Below, one piece after another: positions 1 to 14,596 of a stretch of 64,000 nucleotides of DNA. The notes under the pieces were generated by a model. It was not told the origin of the DNA and made no database searches. It saw only the letters and a list, made by a program, of their open reading frames with translations. The stretch is from Arabidopsis thaliana (lineage: Eukaryota; Streptophyta; Magnoliopsida; Brassicales; Brassicaceae), in NCBI RefSeq assembly GCF_000001735.4, contig NC_003074.8:5704101-5768100 (forward strand), in the 5' to 3' direction. The position numbers and the translations under genes were made by a program. Numbering within the stretch: the stretch's first letter is position 1; the number at the start of each line of letters is the position of its first letter.

Positions 1-980
1 CAATCTTCGAGTGCAAACGATGATCCATTAGGAATGTTCTCTAATTCCAAACCCTCAGCTGCACCACCTACGCCACAGACCGAAGATTGGGGATTTGAAA
101 GTTTTGACGGTGGGGCTGGTTCCACCACCGAGCTTGATGGTTTGCCACCGCCTCCACCGGGTGTATCAGCTACATCAGCTAAGAACAAGGGCATTGATAA
201 CCAGAGACAAGGTCAGTATGCTGATGCCATAAAGTGGCTCTCTTGGGCTGTGATTCTTATGGATAGAGCTGGTGATGAAGCTGGATCAGCCGAGGTTCTT
301 TCAACAAGGGCTTCGTGTTACAAAGAAGTTGGAGAGTATAAGAAAGCTGTAGCCGACTGCACAAAGGTATGTTAAGAAAGGCACATTTTTCTTTGGATGC
401 ATCATGGACCATGGTTCATATCATTCTCATCTCAGATCCTTAGTTTACGAAGTCTCTAGTTGTATTGGAATCAGTTTAAGGACTCTTGATGAAATTGATA
501 CTGATAAGAGTTTTCAGGTATATGAAACTTGACAATATGAGATTTAGGTTCTTATGGAATCTTAAGATAGATTACGAGTTAGAAATACTGTGCACGTATA
601 GAAAGTTTTAGTGTCTTGCTTTGTAGGAAAATATACCACAACTAAACAGTTCTTGGGATCGCGTCATCGTAGCTAGTTGATTGGTTGTTATGCTCCATAG
701 ATGGTTTCTTGTAGACTCAGAACAAAACCAACATCTTCGAAACTTGTTCTGATTGTCAGTTATGCTTCACAGATGTTTTTTGTTCACTTTGAAAACGTGA
801 TTGCAGGTACTTGATCACGACAAGAAGAATGTGACCATTCTGGTTCAACGAGCACTGTTATACGAGAGCATGGAGAAATACAAACTCGGAGCTGAAGACC
901 TAAGGATGGTTCTAAAGATTGATCCCGGGAATAGAATCGCTAGAAGTACTGTTCACCGCCTAACCAAAATGGCTGGTTGA
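1..980 (+). CDS. TPR-repeat protein, 3' part only
   Basis: This is the C-terminal part of a tetratricopeptide-repeat-like protein; the 5' end lies outside the window. The visible exons are 1-366 (frame open from base 1) and 807-980, joined by a GT-AG intron at 367-806 in phase 0. The protein begins with a low-complexity Ser/Pro segment that includes a run of prolines. About 120 residues of helical repeats follow, with TPR-like spacing (residues such as AIKWLSWAVIL, RASCYKEVGEYKKAVADC, QRALLYESMEKYKLGAEDL, DPGN). TPR repeats are protein-binding scaffolds, and no enzyme motif is visible. I believe it is AT3G16760, described only as a TPR-like protein; no specific partner can be inferred. Confidence 0.85.
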
Positions 981-1613
981 TCCTTCATATATACGGATAC
1001 TACTCAAAGAAAAAAAACAAAAAACCCTCAAATATCTATAATCCTTCACATTGCTTTGCTCAATACCGTTTCCTCTCTCATCCATGGACCATGCGTGTGT
1101 GTATTTTTTTTCTGAGATTTATTGGTTCGTCTATAATGCGGCAGCTTCTTGTAGTAAGTGGGTCATGAGTGTATTTTTTTGGATGGTGCATTTATATGTT
1201 GTTGATTTTCTTACACACTAATTTTTTTTGAGTTTATCATGAAATGTTTGATCATCGATGTCATATGAAATGCCAAAGATGACCGTAAATTTCGCATCGT
1301 AACTCGCAAAGATGAACCTTACTTTGAGACGCTGCCTGCGTGATGGACGTGAGACGCATAACGCATACTATTAAATTACCAGACGCTCGTGGACACAACA
1401 CTTCAATACCGAAAACTAAACTAATCACATTGTGATACGTTTTGTATTCAGAGAGCCAAAAAAAGGCTTACAATTTTGTCGTTATGTGGATTAGCCTTCA
1501 ATTTGTTGTAACCGTCATGTATCAAGGAACATAAAACTATTAGAATTATTATTCTAATATAAAGTAATTCATTTCACTCACACTTTATTACCATAAAACA
1601 TTTATTTTGCGCC
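981..1613. other. Intergenic: TPR gene 3' end and ERF72 promoter
   Basis: AT-rich DNA between two genes on the same strand. The left part should be the 3' untranslated region of the TPR gene and the right part the promoter of the ERF gene. No open frame or RNA gene can be supported. Confidence 0.5.
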
Positions 1614-1620
1614 TATAAAG
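1614..1620 (+). promoter_or_regulatory. TATA box of the ERF72 gene
   Basis: TATAAAG lies 64 bases before the start codon, inside gcctataaagg. The spacing suits a TATA promoter with a short leader. The transcription start itself cannot be seen. Confidence 0.55.
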
Positions 1621-1683
1621 GCATTTCAGCTCCACCGTAGGAAACTTTCTCTTGAAAGAAACCCACAGCAACAAACAGAGAAA

Positions 1684-2668
1684 ATGTGTGGCGGTGCTAT
1701 TATTTCCGATTATGCCCCTCTCGTCACCAAGGCCAAGGGCCGTAAACTCACGGCTGAGGAACTCTGGTCAGAGCTCGATGCTTCCGCCGCCGACGACTTC
1801 TGGGGTTTCTATTCCACCTCCAAACTCCATCCCACCAACCAAGGTATGTACTCTCCTATTAATCATAAACAAAAATACAAAATCATTCAAAAACACAAAC
1901 ATATAGTTTTTTCTAACCTTTTTAGCAAAAAGGTAAAATAATATTTCTGGAACTTACGGAAGATGATAAAAAAAAAATATTTGTGGTTTTGGTAATGTAA
2001 TTTATCAGGATTATTTAATTATCTGTGTGGGGTTAAAATTGTAAATTTTGAACTTTGGGGAATCCGGTGAAAATTTTGAAGTTAACGTGAAAGAGGAGGC
2101 AGTGAAGAAGGAGCAGGCAACAGAGCCGGGGAAACGGAGGAAGAGGAAGAATGTTTATAGAGGGATACGTAAGCGTCCATGGGGAAAATGGGCGGCTGAG
2201 ATTCGAGATCCACGAAAAGGTGTTAGAGTTTGGCTTGGTACGTTCAACACGGCGGAGGAAGCTGCCATGGCTTATGATGTTGCGGCCAAGCAGATCCGTG
2301 GTGATAAAGCCAAGCTCAACTTCCCAGATCTGCACCATCCTCCTCCTCCTAATTATACTCCTCCGCCGTCATCGCCACGATCAACCGATCAGCCTCCGGC
2401 GAAGAAGGTCTGCGTTGTCTCTCAGAGTGAGAGCGAGTTAAGTCAGCCGAGTTTCCCGGTGGAGTGTATAGGATTTGGAAATGGGGACGAGTTTCAGAAC
2501 CTGAGTTACGGATTTGAGCCGGATTATGATCTGAAACAGCAGATATCGAGCTTGGAATCGTTCCTTGAGCTGGACGGTAACACGGCGGAGCAACCGAGTC
2601 AGCTTGATGAGTCCGTTTCCGAGGTGGATATGTGGATGCTTGATGATGTCATTGCGTCGTATGAGTAA
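1684..2668 (+). CDS. ERF72: Group VII ethylene response factor ERF72 (EBP/RAP2.3)
   Basis: AP2/ERF transcription factor of 248 residues, from exons 1684-1843 and 2082-2668 (phase 1 intron). The protein starts MCGGAI, the hallmark of group VII ERFs. In this family Met removal exposes Cys2, whose oxidation by plant cysteine oxidases makes an N-degron, so the protein builds up in low oxygen. A basic KRRKRK stretch at about 71-76 looks like a nuclear localisation signal. The single AP2 domain follows at about 78-135 ([19 protein letters not shown]), then a Pro-rich linker and an acidic C-terminal part likely to activate transcription. The domain's WAAEIRD segment fits the GCC-box-binding ERF class. 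The start is set by the conserved Met-Cys end. Recalled as AT3G16770. Confidence 0.97.
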
Positions 2669-4662
2669 AAGAAAAAAAATAAGTTTAAAAAAAGTTAAAT
2701 AAAGTCTGTAATATATATGTAACCGCCGTTACTTTTAAAAGGTTTTTACCGTCGCATTGGACTGCTGATGATGTCTGTTGTGTAATGTGTAGAATGTGAC
2801 CAAATGGACGTTATATTACGGTTTGTGGTATTATTAGTTTCTTAGATGGAAAAACTTACATGTGTAAATAAGATTTGTAATGTAAGACGAAGTACTTATA
2901 ACTTCTTAACTGTTTTGTGGTAGTCCTGATTCCTGAAACTAATGGGAATTAGTTTGTATATCAAACAGGGGTTCCTAACTTGTTATTATTAGGTTAGGTG
3001 GAATAATTCTAGGGTTTTTATTGACAAAAATTAACAAATAGTGGTTTTTATGGAAAAAGGTGATGGTACCAGTATAGTGGGAATACACAGAAGAATTTGC
3101 AGCCTTTCTCAATTCTTATACGTATAATTCTCGTATGTCTATGAAAAGGGTTATACGTATGATGATTTATGAGTAGTGAGTACATACATCTTTTTCACTA
3201 CTTTACATGTAATATTTATGGAAAAGGTCTGATCCGTTTGCTCTATCGAGAATTGGAATTGTGAGATATCTTGATTTTAACAGTTTCAAGATTAATGAAG
3301 AACAAAAACAATGGCAACAACTTACAAATTAACATTCGGAAGAAAGAAAAAAACTTACAAGTGAGATCAAATTTGGATTTAGTATTTTAGATGTAAGTTA
3401 CAAATATTTCATAAACTAATAATCTATTAAAAAAAAATTATTCATTGTATTTTACTTTATACCGTAACCTAAACAATAAAATACAAATTTATAATTGAAG
3501 GATTTTAATTGTTTAAATTACTCTTTCTACCATATTTGTTTTTATTTCTTTAAACTTACTCTTTCTACCATGCCATTTAATTATTTTTGATTGCAAATAT
3601 TGTACGTACCTTTCAACTGTGAACTAGTATTATCCTTATCCCTATCGTTTCCCAAATTTCGTCTTACGTATAGTATTAATACATGCATGTGATTAAATAG
3701 AAGATAAGAAGATGTTGATGTGTTGAGACTTAAGACTTTGATGCATGAACCTCTAAAGCCTAGTTGGTAACTTGGTATAATAAGATTTGAAGTGGGTCCA
3801 TAAAATGTTTTGAAGATTGACAGAATCTATTTGTTTCGCGATATTGTCTATTTCTTTGACGTTTTAGAGAATCATTAGTAATTTAATTAGTAATAAACTA
3901 ATAACTAAGCGGCATCTTTTCGATGTGATAACCAAAATCATATAATGATGCGTGTCTTAGACTCTTCGATACATATGTAGATAAGATAGCCTAATAAATC
4001 TCGATTGGTTTCTAAAATTTGTGTTTACTTCATGTTATAAATAGTAAACACAATACTAATCGAATCATGATATTCACGGTTACGACAATGAGTTGACAAT
4101 CAGATATACTTCAAAAGAATTGTGGTTAATACTAACTAATATAACTTGTTCGCTCAATCTATATATATAAATATATAATCAACCTTCAATATTATGAAAC
4201 CAGATGCTTATATATATCTACTTCGTAACATTTAATCATTTATCATGCATTCAGGCTGATCGTTTACGGTTTACCCAAATTCAATATATGGAAAAGGTGA
4301 TGGCATAGTGACGTTATTCAAATAGAGTAAGTGAACTTAAGTTAGTTCTCTTGCATAGAAATTCGAGCATGACATTATGTTTGAATTTTAATTAAAACAA
4401 ACTCTTATGCAAGAAATTCGTTGTGTTATGTTATGTCGTCAAGAAATCGTAGCCGACAGTATACCATCTCTGTGTGGTTACTTTTCTCAAGCATCCCCAA
4501 ACTTTATTCTTTTCGATCCCCCACTTGGAATTATCCAAAATGATTCGCATTTATTTGACTTGCAATCAAATAATGTAATCCGTGTGCGTATTGTATATAT
4601 ATTTTTTCATTGTCAATGCAAACGTTATTGTTATTCATCAGTTTTCATAAATGAAACAATAA
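2669..4662. other. Intergenic region, about 2 kb
   Basis: AT-rich and without a supportable gene. A 16-base direct repeat (ttactctttctaccat) occurs at 3518-3533 and 3556-3571. A 105-codon open frame at 4407-4724 resembles no family I know and overlaps the RPL19B promoter motifs, so it is not called. Confidence 0.5.
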
Positions 4663-4776
4663 TGGGCCAAAGTAGGCCCATTTATAAAGCGAACGGGTCG
4701 AATTATCAAAACATTTCTGTGTAAGTGGGTCTTAACGAAATTGGAGTGGAACTGAAATTAGACCCAAAAACCCTAA
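4663..4776 (+). promoter_or_regulatory. Site II pair and telo-box of the RPL19B promoter
   Basis: TGGGCC at 4663-4668 and its inverse GGCCCA at 4675-4680 form an inverted pair of site II elements. AAACCCTAA, the telo-box, is at 4768-4776, about 106 bases before the start codon. In Arabidopsis this combination is typical of ribosomal protein genes and binds TCP and telo-box proteins. The motifs are visible; that they work here is inferred. Confidence 0.75.
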
Positions 4777-4806
4777 AGAATTGATATGTCTTCGATTTAT
4801 AAGTAG

Positions 4807-6149
<1,343 letters not shown>

Positions 6150-7228
6150 TTTGGTGTTGAACTTTTTTGCAATTGAATCTTTGAGTTTACCTGTAGAAGA
6201 AGCGTCTTTTTTTTATCTTTTATATGATTTTGTCGGAGATTCTTTTCTTCAAAAATATTTCTTATGTTATGGATCTCATTGCTTATTATGAATTTCTCAG
6301 TTTTGTTTCTCTTTACCTTTTCTCTTTCAATAGTTTCTGATTCCATTGTCTTAAAACATCAAAGAAGTTGAGTAGTATCACACTTCCCAATTTTGGAGTT
6401 ACTTGTTCAACCATGTATTTAACAAATATGTAAATCCCAATTTGATTAACTTGAGAGTTTAGTATTGGTTTTGACAACAACAAAAATGATTTCTAATGAA
6501 CTGTCTACATGTAATTCAAAACAAGGTGTAGAATGTATTAAATTCAAAAGATTTTTATTGAATAAAGGTGGGGTAAGCTTTTTGTTTTCCCCCAATAATT
6601 AATCTTGTATAGCTTTGATTCTATGAATACGTGGGGTAAGATTGGTGGCCAAAAAAATAAACACAGTAGCTAACCATTGATTTGAGATTTGATTCATAAA
6701 TATCTATATCAAAATTTCTTAATAAAATTTTAGATGATCTCAAACAAAGCTATATAATAAGATAATTTGATTATGTTTTCTACATAGTATAAGATCACTG
6801 ATTTGATTAATAAATGTTAAGAAAATAATATATAGCCGGATCCGGTATCGGAGTAAACCGGGAGAGAGAGGTCAAAGTCGACGTAGACGTAGACATAGTT
6901 CATGTTGTTCACTTTGCTTTCTTCGTGCACCTGTATATCAAAAACCAACACCGTGTGTATTCCTCTCTCTCTCTCTCTCTCCCCGACTTTTGAATTTTCC
7001 CTCAGATTTGTCTTCCTTTGTAATCCATTTTCGCTCTGGATCGATCTTCCTACGATTTGGTCTTCAGATTGATCGGTTTCTCATCGGAATTCCCGGGGGG
7101 GAGTATAAGCATAACGAAAAGGATCAAACTCAGGATCAACGCGACGGGAGAATTGGAGATTTTTTGTTTGCTAGATCTTGAATTGAGCGATCGAATTGGG
7201 TAATTGGAGGTTTGAAGAGATCAGAGAA
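6150..7228. other. Intergenic: RPL19B 3' end and PLDzeta1 promoter and leader
   Basis: Holds the eL19 3' untranslated region on the left and the promoter and 5' leader of the phospholipase gene on the right. The right part includes a CT microsatellite and GC-richer DNA from about 6836. The frame running into the PLD start from 7196 begins with TTG, not ATG, so I do not call an extended start. Confidence 0.5.
6963..6980 (+). repeat. (CT)9 microsatellite in the PLDzeta1 leader
   Basis: Nine perfect CT units, about 250 bases before the start codon. Pyrimidine-rich Y patches and CT runs are common near plant transcription starts, so this may mark the core promoter or leader. Confidence 0.8.
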
Positions 7229-10200
7229 ATGGCATCTGAGCAGTTGATGTCTCCCGCCAGTGGTGGTGGACGCTACTTTCAGATGCAGCCTGAGCAATTT
7301 CCTTCGATGGTCTCTTCGCTCTTCTCTTTCGCGCCGGCTCCTACGCAGGAGACTAATCGTATTTTTGAAGAATTACCAAAAGCAGTGATCGTCTCTGTCT
7401 CTCGCCCTGATGCCGGCGATATTAGCCCTGTACTCTTGTCTTACACCATTGAGTGCCAATACAAGCAGGCGAGTCCATCTCTTCTCTTTAGTAGGTCTTA
7501 CTAATATCGTCGCATAATAGATGCTTGGATCAGAATCACTTAAGAGGAGATGGGTATCAACTGTAAATTGTCATGTCTGACTATTGATCGAAGTAGTTCT
7601 TTTGGATACCTAGCTTGAATCTGATACCACTGATCGATGTTATATGTCCTTTGGAAGCCCGGAACAGAGACATATTTATCAATATTTATATGTTTCACCT
7701 TAGTTTAGTGGAAAGGCTGCTTATTATAGTGGAGCTTTCGACTTTTGAATACTTGAGTCCTAACTTTAGCGCTTTTATGTAACAGTTCAAGTGGCAGCTT
7801 GTGAAGAAAGCATCTCAAGTCTTTTATTTGCATTTTGCATTGAAGAAACGTGCTTTTATTGAAGAAATTCACGAGAAGCAGGAACAGGTTTGTGGTGACT
7901 TGATATATCAAGGAATTTTCTTCTACTAGTTTGTGATTCCCTTTGAGTGAATATTTTAAAGGTTTTTCCTTGGTCTGTTGAATTGAGTTTGATGTGGTTT
8001 TCTTTCGAATATCACATTAAAGGTTAAAGAATGGCTTCAAAATCTAGGAATAGGGGATCATCCACCCGTTGTGCAAGATGAAGATGCTGATGAAGTTCCG
8101 CTACATCAAGATGAAAGTGCCAAAAATAGGTCACACTTGCTGGCATTTTTTTTTGCTTGGATAAGTTGCTGATGTGAGTCTATACTCTTCCAACAGATGC
8201 CATCATTTTCTGACAAGTAGACTGTTTTGTTCAGAGATGTTCCTTCGAGCGCTGCTTTGCCAGTCATTCGTCCTTTGGGAAGACAGCAGTCCATATCAGT
8301 TAGAGGAAAGCATGCAATGCAAGAATATCTGAATCATTTTCTGGGGAATCTTGATATCGTCAATTCACGGGAGGTATATTTGTAAAATCTATTTCACTTG
8401 GTTGTTCAACTACTTTAAAATTGTTAATACCTAGTTATGTCAAGGGTTGTTTTCTCTTCTATTCTAGCTAGAAATCTTAGTACAGCAAGTGACTATGCGA
8501 AAATTTCCATGCTTTTCAAACTTGTATTCCTGTACACATTGATCGTCATTCCATTTCCGAGGCTATATGCATGCATAGTTAAATGCTAAATGCCTAATAT
8601 AGGTTTGCAGGTTTTTGGAGGTTTCGATGTTGTCATTCTCACCAGAGTATGGGCCCAAATTGAAAGAAGACTATATCATGGTAAAACATCTACCGAAGTT
8701 TTCAAAGAGTGATGATGATTCTAATAGATGTTGTGGGTGCTGTTGGTTCTGTTGCTGCAACGATAATTGGCAAAAGGTATGAAAATTCTCATTTTCTTGC
8801 TCATACTCGCGTACTATGTATTTTGCTATGAAAAATTGGTTTACCTCTGGAGTTAACTCTGGGATGACGTGTATGCTTTGTTTATGTGTTCTTTTGTTAT
8901 TCTTGTCCGCTCTCCTACTCTTGCTTTGTCTCTGAACTCGTTGAATGCCATGAATAGCTTATGTATCAGAAGAAACAAAATTCATCTTTAGTAGTTCTTT
9001 TGTAATGATTTTTTTTTGTTACTACTCTCACTGGAGAGGTGTTCTGAAACAAACTTATCTGAATGCTTCACCACCGTTGGGAGATATTAAGTTGATGAAG
9101 TAAATTGTTTTTCTAACTCTACTTTAGATCCATATGTTCTTCAATGTATGTGCCATCGAATACTGTTGTCTCCTTTTATAACTTCTGTCTTTGCTTCTGA
9201 TCAGACATTCTAAATTAATGTGACGACAAGATGGTATCTAAGGTTTCTTTTTCTCCAGTACAGGTGTGGGGGGTACTAAAGCCAGGTTTTCTCGCCTTAT
9301 TGGAAGATCCATTTGATGCGAAGCTATTAGATATAATTGTTTTTGATGTCCTACCAGTTTCTAATGGAAATGATGGTGTGGATATATCACTAGCAGTAGA
9401 ACTGAAGGATCATAATCCTTTGCGGCATGCATTCAAGGTCAGCAATTACTGTCCTACTTATCTTTTAATCAATTATATGTGTGCTTACTCCATCTAAATA
9501 AGCTTTCTTGATCATCTTTTTATACAATCCTCCTTGTTTGATAATCTACGATGTTGTTCTTTTATGCTTCATTGCTTCTTAGAGAAATTAAAATAAATTG
9601 TCCAAGTTATATATCCGAATTTTATTTCTATTACGCATGGACACTAATGCGCCGTGGAGAACTGATAACCAAGAAAATTAGAATATTCCTTTTGTTGTAA
9701 ATTAAAATGGGAGCCTACTGAATCCTTCTTTTATTAGCTAAAAGTTGAATCATCCTCATTTTTCTTGCCCCTCTTCTGCTGCACAAATATTTCTGGGGTT
9801 ATATGTCAAGAAAGCTATGGATAATCCATGTATATAACTTTTGTTAAAATATCCCAGGTAACATCTGGAAACCGGAGTATAAGAATAAGGGCAAAGAATA
9901 GTGCAAAAGTTAAAGATTGGGTGGCTTCTATTAACGATGCTGCTCTTAGACCTCCTGAGGGTTGGTGCCATCCCCATCGCTTTGGCTCATATGCTCCGCC
10001 GAGGGGTTTGACGGATGACGGAAGTCAAGCCCAGTGGTTTGTAGATGGTGGAGCAGCTTTTGCAGCCATTGCTGCAGCGATTGAAAATGCTAAATCTGAG
10101 GTCTACCACTTTTCATTACTGGGTGTGGAGACTGATGATGTGTTGAATGTTATATATTTTCAACTGATCTGATTTGCCTTATAGATTTTCATCTGTGGCT

Positions 10201-13200
10201 GGTGGGTGTGCCCAGAACTCTATCTTAGGCGTCCTTTTGACCCGCATACTTCATCCAGACTTGATAACTTGTTGGAGAATAAAGCTAAGCAAGGAGTTCA
10301 GGTACTTACTACAGAACATGCATGTACTTAATAGCTATTATCTTCTGTTGTGAAGCATGTCTGTAGTCTGCAATGGAGATCTGACTTGTCAGGTTTGGTG
10401 GATTACTATCTTTCAACTTTTTCATTTTTATTACTTTCTTTTTCAGATATACATCCTTATCTACAAGGAGGTTGCTCTTGCTTTAAAGATCAACAGTGTA
10501 TATAGCAAACGCAGGCTTCTTGGCATTCATGAGAATGTGCGGGTACTTCGTTATCCTGATCATTTCTCAAGTGGTGTCTACCTCTGGTATGATATGGTGG
10601 ACAGTTCTAATATATCACTCTAATATGTCACAATGCTCTTTCTAGTTTATCTTTCTGAGTTTGATATTAGATAAACTGTTAAAAAACTCCTATCTGACCA
10701 CAAAAATAAGCGGGAAGGACATTGATTATTACCTCTGCGTGTCTTTCTAGGTCTCACCATGAAAAACTCGTCATCGTCGATAATCAGGTTTGCTTTATCG
10801 GAGGGCTAGACTTGTGTTTTGGCCGATATGACACGTTTGAACATAAAGTTGGAGATAACCCTTCTGTGACATGGCCTGGAAAGGACTATTACAACCCCAG
10901 GTAAGAATTTCCTTCTTTATGCGAATAAAGAGTTGATTTTTAGATGTAATAAAAACTAAGAACTTATGTGTCACTTGCTAGTTATTTTTAGCTGTGATGA
11001 AATCAAATTTTGTATTAAATACAAACCAGGATGTCCATTAGTCATTTCACCTTTCCGAATTCAACCCTCTGATTTTTTGGTTTGAACGTACTTAAAATTT
11101 TCCAGAGAGTCTGAACCCAATACTTGGGAGGATGCTCTGAAAGATGAATTAGAGCGTAAAAAGCATCCACGGATGCCTTGGCATGATGTGCATTGTGCTT
11201 TATGGGGACCACCTTGCCGTGATGTGGCTAGGCACTTTGTTCAACGCTGGAACTATGCTAAGGTTCACCCATACTTCTTTAACTTTCTTCTATCTGTTTG
11301 TTTTTCCTGTTATTACCGTAACATAACCATTGTGTTTTTCAGAGAAACAAAGCACCATATGAGGATTCAATTCCGCTTCTTATGCCTCAACATCACATGG
11401 TTATACCCCACTACATGGGAAGGCAAGAGGAGTCAGACATTGAAAGCAAGAAAGAGGAAGACAGTATTAGAGGGATTAGAAGAGATGATTCATTTTCTTC
11501 TAGATCATCTTTGCAGGACATTCCATTACTTTTGCCTCACGAACCAGTTGATCAGGATGGTTCGAGTGGGGGGCATAAAGAAAATGGAACAAACAACAGA
11601 AATGGTCCTTTCTCTTTCCGGAAATCAAAAATTGAACCAGTTGATGGAGATACTCCTATGAGGGGCTTTGTAGATGATCGTAATGGGCTAGATCTTCCAG
11701 TAGCAAAGCGTGGTTCTAATGCAATAGATTCAGAGTGGTGGGAAACACAAGATCATGATTATCAGGTTGGGTCGCCAGATGAGACTGGGCAAGTCGGTCC
11801 GAGAACTTCATGCCGCTGTCAGGTGGGTGTTATGAAAGTTTATATATACCAATTATATGTGGAATTTCAAATCTGAATAGAGCTGATGCTATTATGTACG
11901 ATCCTATTCTGTTTCATGCTTGGCTTCAGCATACAAGCTTTAAAATTTTATTGTGATCATAATAATAAGAATTTCCCTTCAACATTTAGCACTGATTAGA
12001 ACTATTTTCAGATTATACGAAGTGTCAGTCAGTGGTCTGCCGGTACAAGCCAAGTTGAAGAGAGTATCCATTCTGCTTACCGTTCTCTCATTGACAAAGC
12101 TGAACATTTTATCTACATTGAGGTATTTGCTATAACATGTGTTTGTCGTGGAATCTCGGTTTTGCATGAGTTCAATTTGATAGACCAAGTAATTAGAGCA
12201 TCATTTAGCGTTTCATTGAAACGACCTGACATCTTTTCTCCCTGAATTATGCATAATGCAATTTGCATCACATTACATTCAACTTGGGAGAAATATGGAA
12301 CATTCTGCTAAATGTGCTGGTAATTTGAGCTGTCAGTCAAATAATGTATACATGTATTGGTTTCCGTACTTTGATTTGGCACCTCTCTGATTCCCTCTTA
12401 GCCTTGGTGAGCTTTGCTGGAGATCCTGCAGCTTTCCTTGGTCACCTTTTATCTGGCCTACACAAAAGTTTAATTTATCTGGTGAAAGAAACTAATCCCC
12501 TATTGAACGTGGACAAACTAAGCATTAAGTAATAGTCCTATACCCTTGCTCCTGCAAAATCCACCTTGCAAATCATTCATACTTTATATTTCAGATAATA
12601 CAAGTAACTTAGTTCTTGAAACTGTAGTAGTTGCCAGGTTCACATTGTCTTTATTTTTCTGACTTCTGTTTGCATGTTGTGCCTCCAGAATCAGTTTTTC
12701 ATATCAGGCCTTTCTGGAGATGACACAGTAAAGAACCGTGTCTTAGAAGCATTGTACAAGAGGATTTTGCGTGCCCATAACGAGAAGAAAATTTTCAGGG
12801 TTGTTGTTGTTATACCTCTCCTCCCCGGTTTCCAGGTTAGTTTCGGCTAGAAAAGTGTATTCTGTTTAAAAAGATTTGCTCCTGCAATGCAACTTTTTAA
12901 ACCAACGTATGTGTCTGGCAGGGAGGTATTGACGACAGTGGTGCAGCATCTGTTAGAGCCATAATGCATTGGCAGTATCGAACCATATACAGAGGACATA
13001 ACTCAATATTGACTAATCTTTACAATACTATTGGCGTAAAGGCTCATGATTATATTTCCTTCTATGGCCTTAGGGCATATGGTAAACTTTCTGAGGATGG
13101 ACCTGTCGCCACTAGTCAGGTAACAACTCAATCATCCAGGGTTTAGATTTGTGCATTGCTGCCTTTTTTTTTGTGATCACGGAATCATATAGGATGCCCT

Positions 13201-14596
13201 GTTATACATGTGCTTGAATGCAGTGGTAGTGAGTATTAAAAATGTGAATGCTATTTTTTTCTCTCAATGCAGGTGTATGTTCACAGTAAAATCATGATAG
13301 TTGATGACCGTGCTGCATTGATTGGATCTGCCAATATTAACGACCGGAGTTTGCTTGGCTCAAGAGATTCTGAGGTCATATTTTACTCACGTACTTTCTT
13401 GTGCTAAGCAATGATTTCCAAAAGCCTATTTCATACTTGAAACTAAGGTGAAGATCATAATAGAAAACAAAAAGAGTAAAAAAAATTATTTCCTCTGTTG
13501 AAGGAAAAAGATTTTCGTTGCCTCAGCACGTTATATCAGAGTTTATAGTTAGGAATAAATTCATTTAAAGTATGTTGAACAAGTTTTTTTATATAACTGT
13601 GTATGCTGAACATAAAAAAGCATAAAATGCTTCTGTATGCTTTATATCAGATTGGAGTACTAATCGAAGACACAGAGTTAGTAGATTCTCGCATGGCAGG
13701 AAAACCATGGAAGGCTGGAAAATTTTCTTCAAGTCTTAGGCTCTCTTTGTGGTCCGAACACCTTGGACTTCGTACTGGAGAGGTTTGTGTCATATTCTCT
13801 ATAATGTTCTTACGAAGTGGTCTAAGATATTTCAGTATATAGGCAGATTTAACACTTGAAAAGCCATGGAAATTATTCTTTTACTTAGACTTAATGATGA
13901 AAGATGATCTGAACCACGCCGGCATGAACTTTCAATCAATGGTTATGACTGAAGAGGATCTTAAGACTATAAATGTGCTTTGATTACTAAAATGTGATCT
14001 TTCTTTGTAGATCGACCAGATTATTGATCCCGTCTCTGATTCAACCTACAAGGAGATATGGATGGCAACCGCAAAGGTTGGAAACGTGATTACAGAGAGA
14101 AATTTATATTTTCACTTACCAGATATAACCAGTGAGCTTATTTATCCCAACGCAGACAAACACAATGATATACCAGGATGTCTTCTCTTGTGTGCCCAAT
14201 GATCTCATCCATTCAAGGTACAATTCCGGTCTATCTTTTCTTTCTTCACCTTTGGCCACTATCATTATTCCTTTTGAAACGAAAAGATTCCGGATTATGA
14301 TTAATCCATGGCATTGGATCGTAAAATCTCTTGAATATATACGCAGAATGGCCTTCAGACAAAGCCTATCGTATTGGAAAGAGAAGCTGGGACACACAAC
14401 GATCGATTTGGGAATAGCACCAGAGAAGCTGGAGTCTTACCACAATGGAGACATCAAGAGAAGCGATCCAATGGACAGACTAAAGGCGATAAAAGGACAT
14501 CTCGTCTCTTTCCCTTTAGATTTCATGTGCAAAGAAGATCTAAGACCGGTCTTCAATGAGAGTGAATACTACGCCTCCCCTCAAGTCTTCCATTGA
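7229..14596 (+). CDS. PLDP1: PX-PH phospholipase D zeta 1
   Basis: Hydrolyses phosphatidylcholine to phosphatidic acid; 1096 residues. Plant zeta PLDs carry PX and PH lipid-binding domains instead of a C2 domain and act in phosphate starvation, root hairs and membrane traffic. Twenty exons: 7229-7468, 7786-7887, 8023-8129, 8235-8373, 8603-8776, 9264-9437, 9858-10100, 10185-10301, 10447-10586, 10751-10900, 11106-11262, 11343-11822, 12012-12122, 12689-12835, 12922-13119, 13273-13374, 13651-13782, 14011-14076, 14156-14217, 14347-14596. PX spans about 45-195 and PH about 220-345. The two catalytic HxKxxxxD motifs are H482/K484/D489 and H897/K899/D904. A Cys-rich run (C239-C248, seven Cys) sits between PX and PH. 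Intron 1 has a GC donor (7469-7470); the others are GT-AG. Recalled as AT3G16785, PLDzeta1. Confidence 0.97.

Noticed and set aside
4407..4724. 105-codon open frame before RPL19B
   Set aside because: It runs through the site II promoter motifs and shows no domain; the reading start is also a weak candidate.
7196..7228. Possible 11-codon N-terminal extension of PLDzeta1
   Set aside because: The frame begins with TTG; the first in-frame ATG is 7229 and gives the known MASEQ start.
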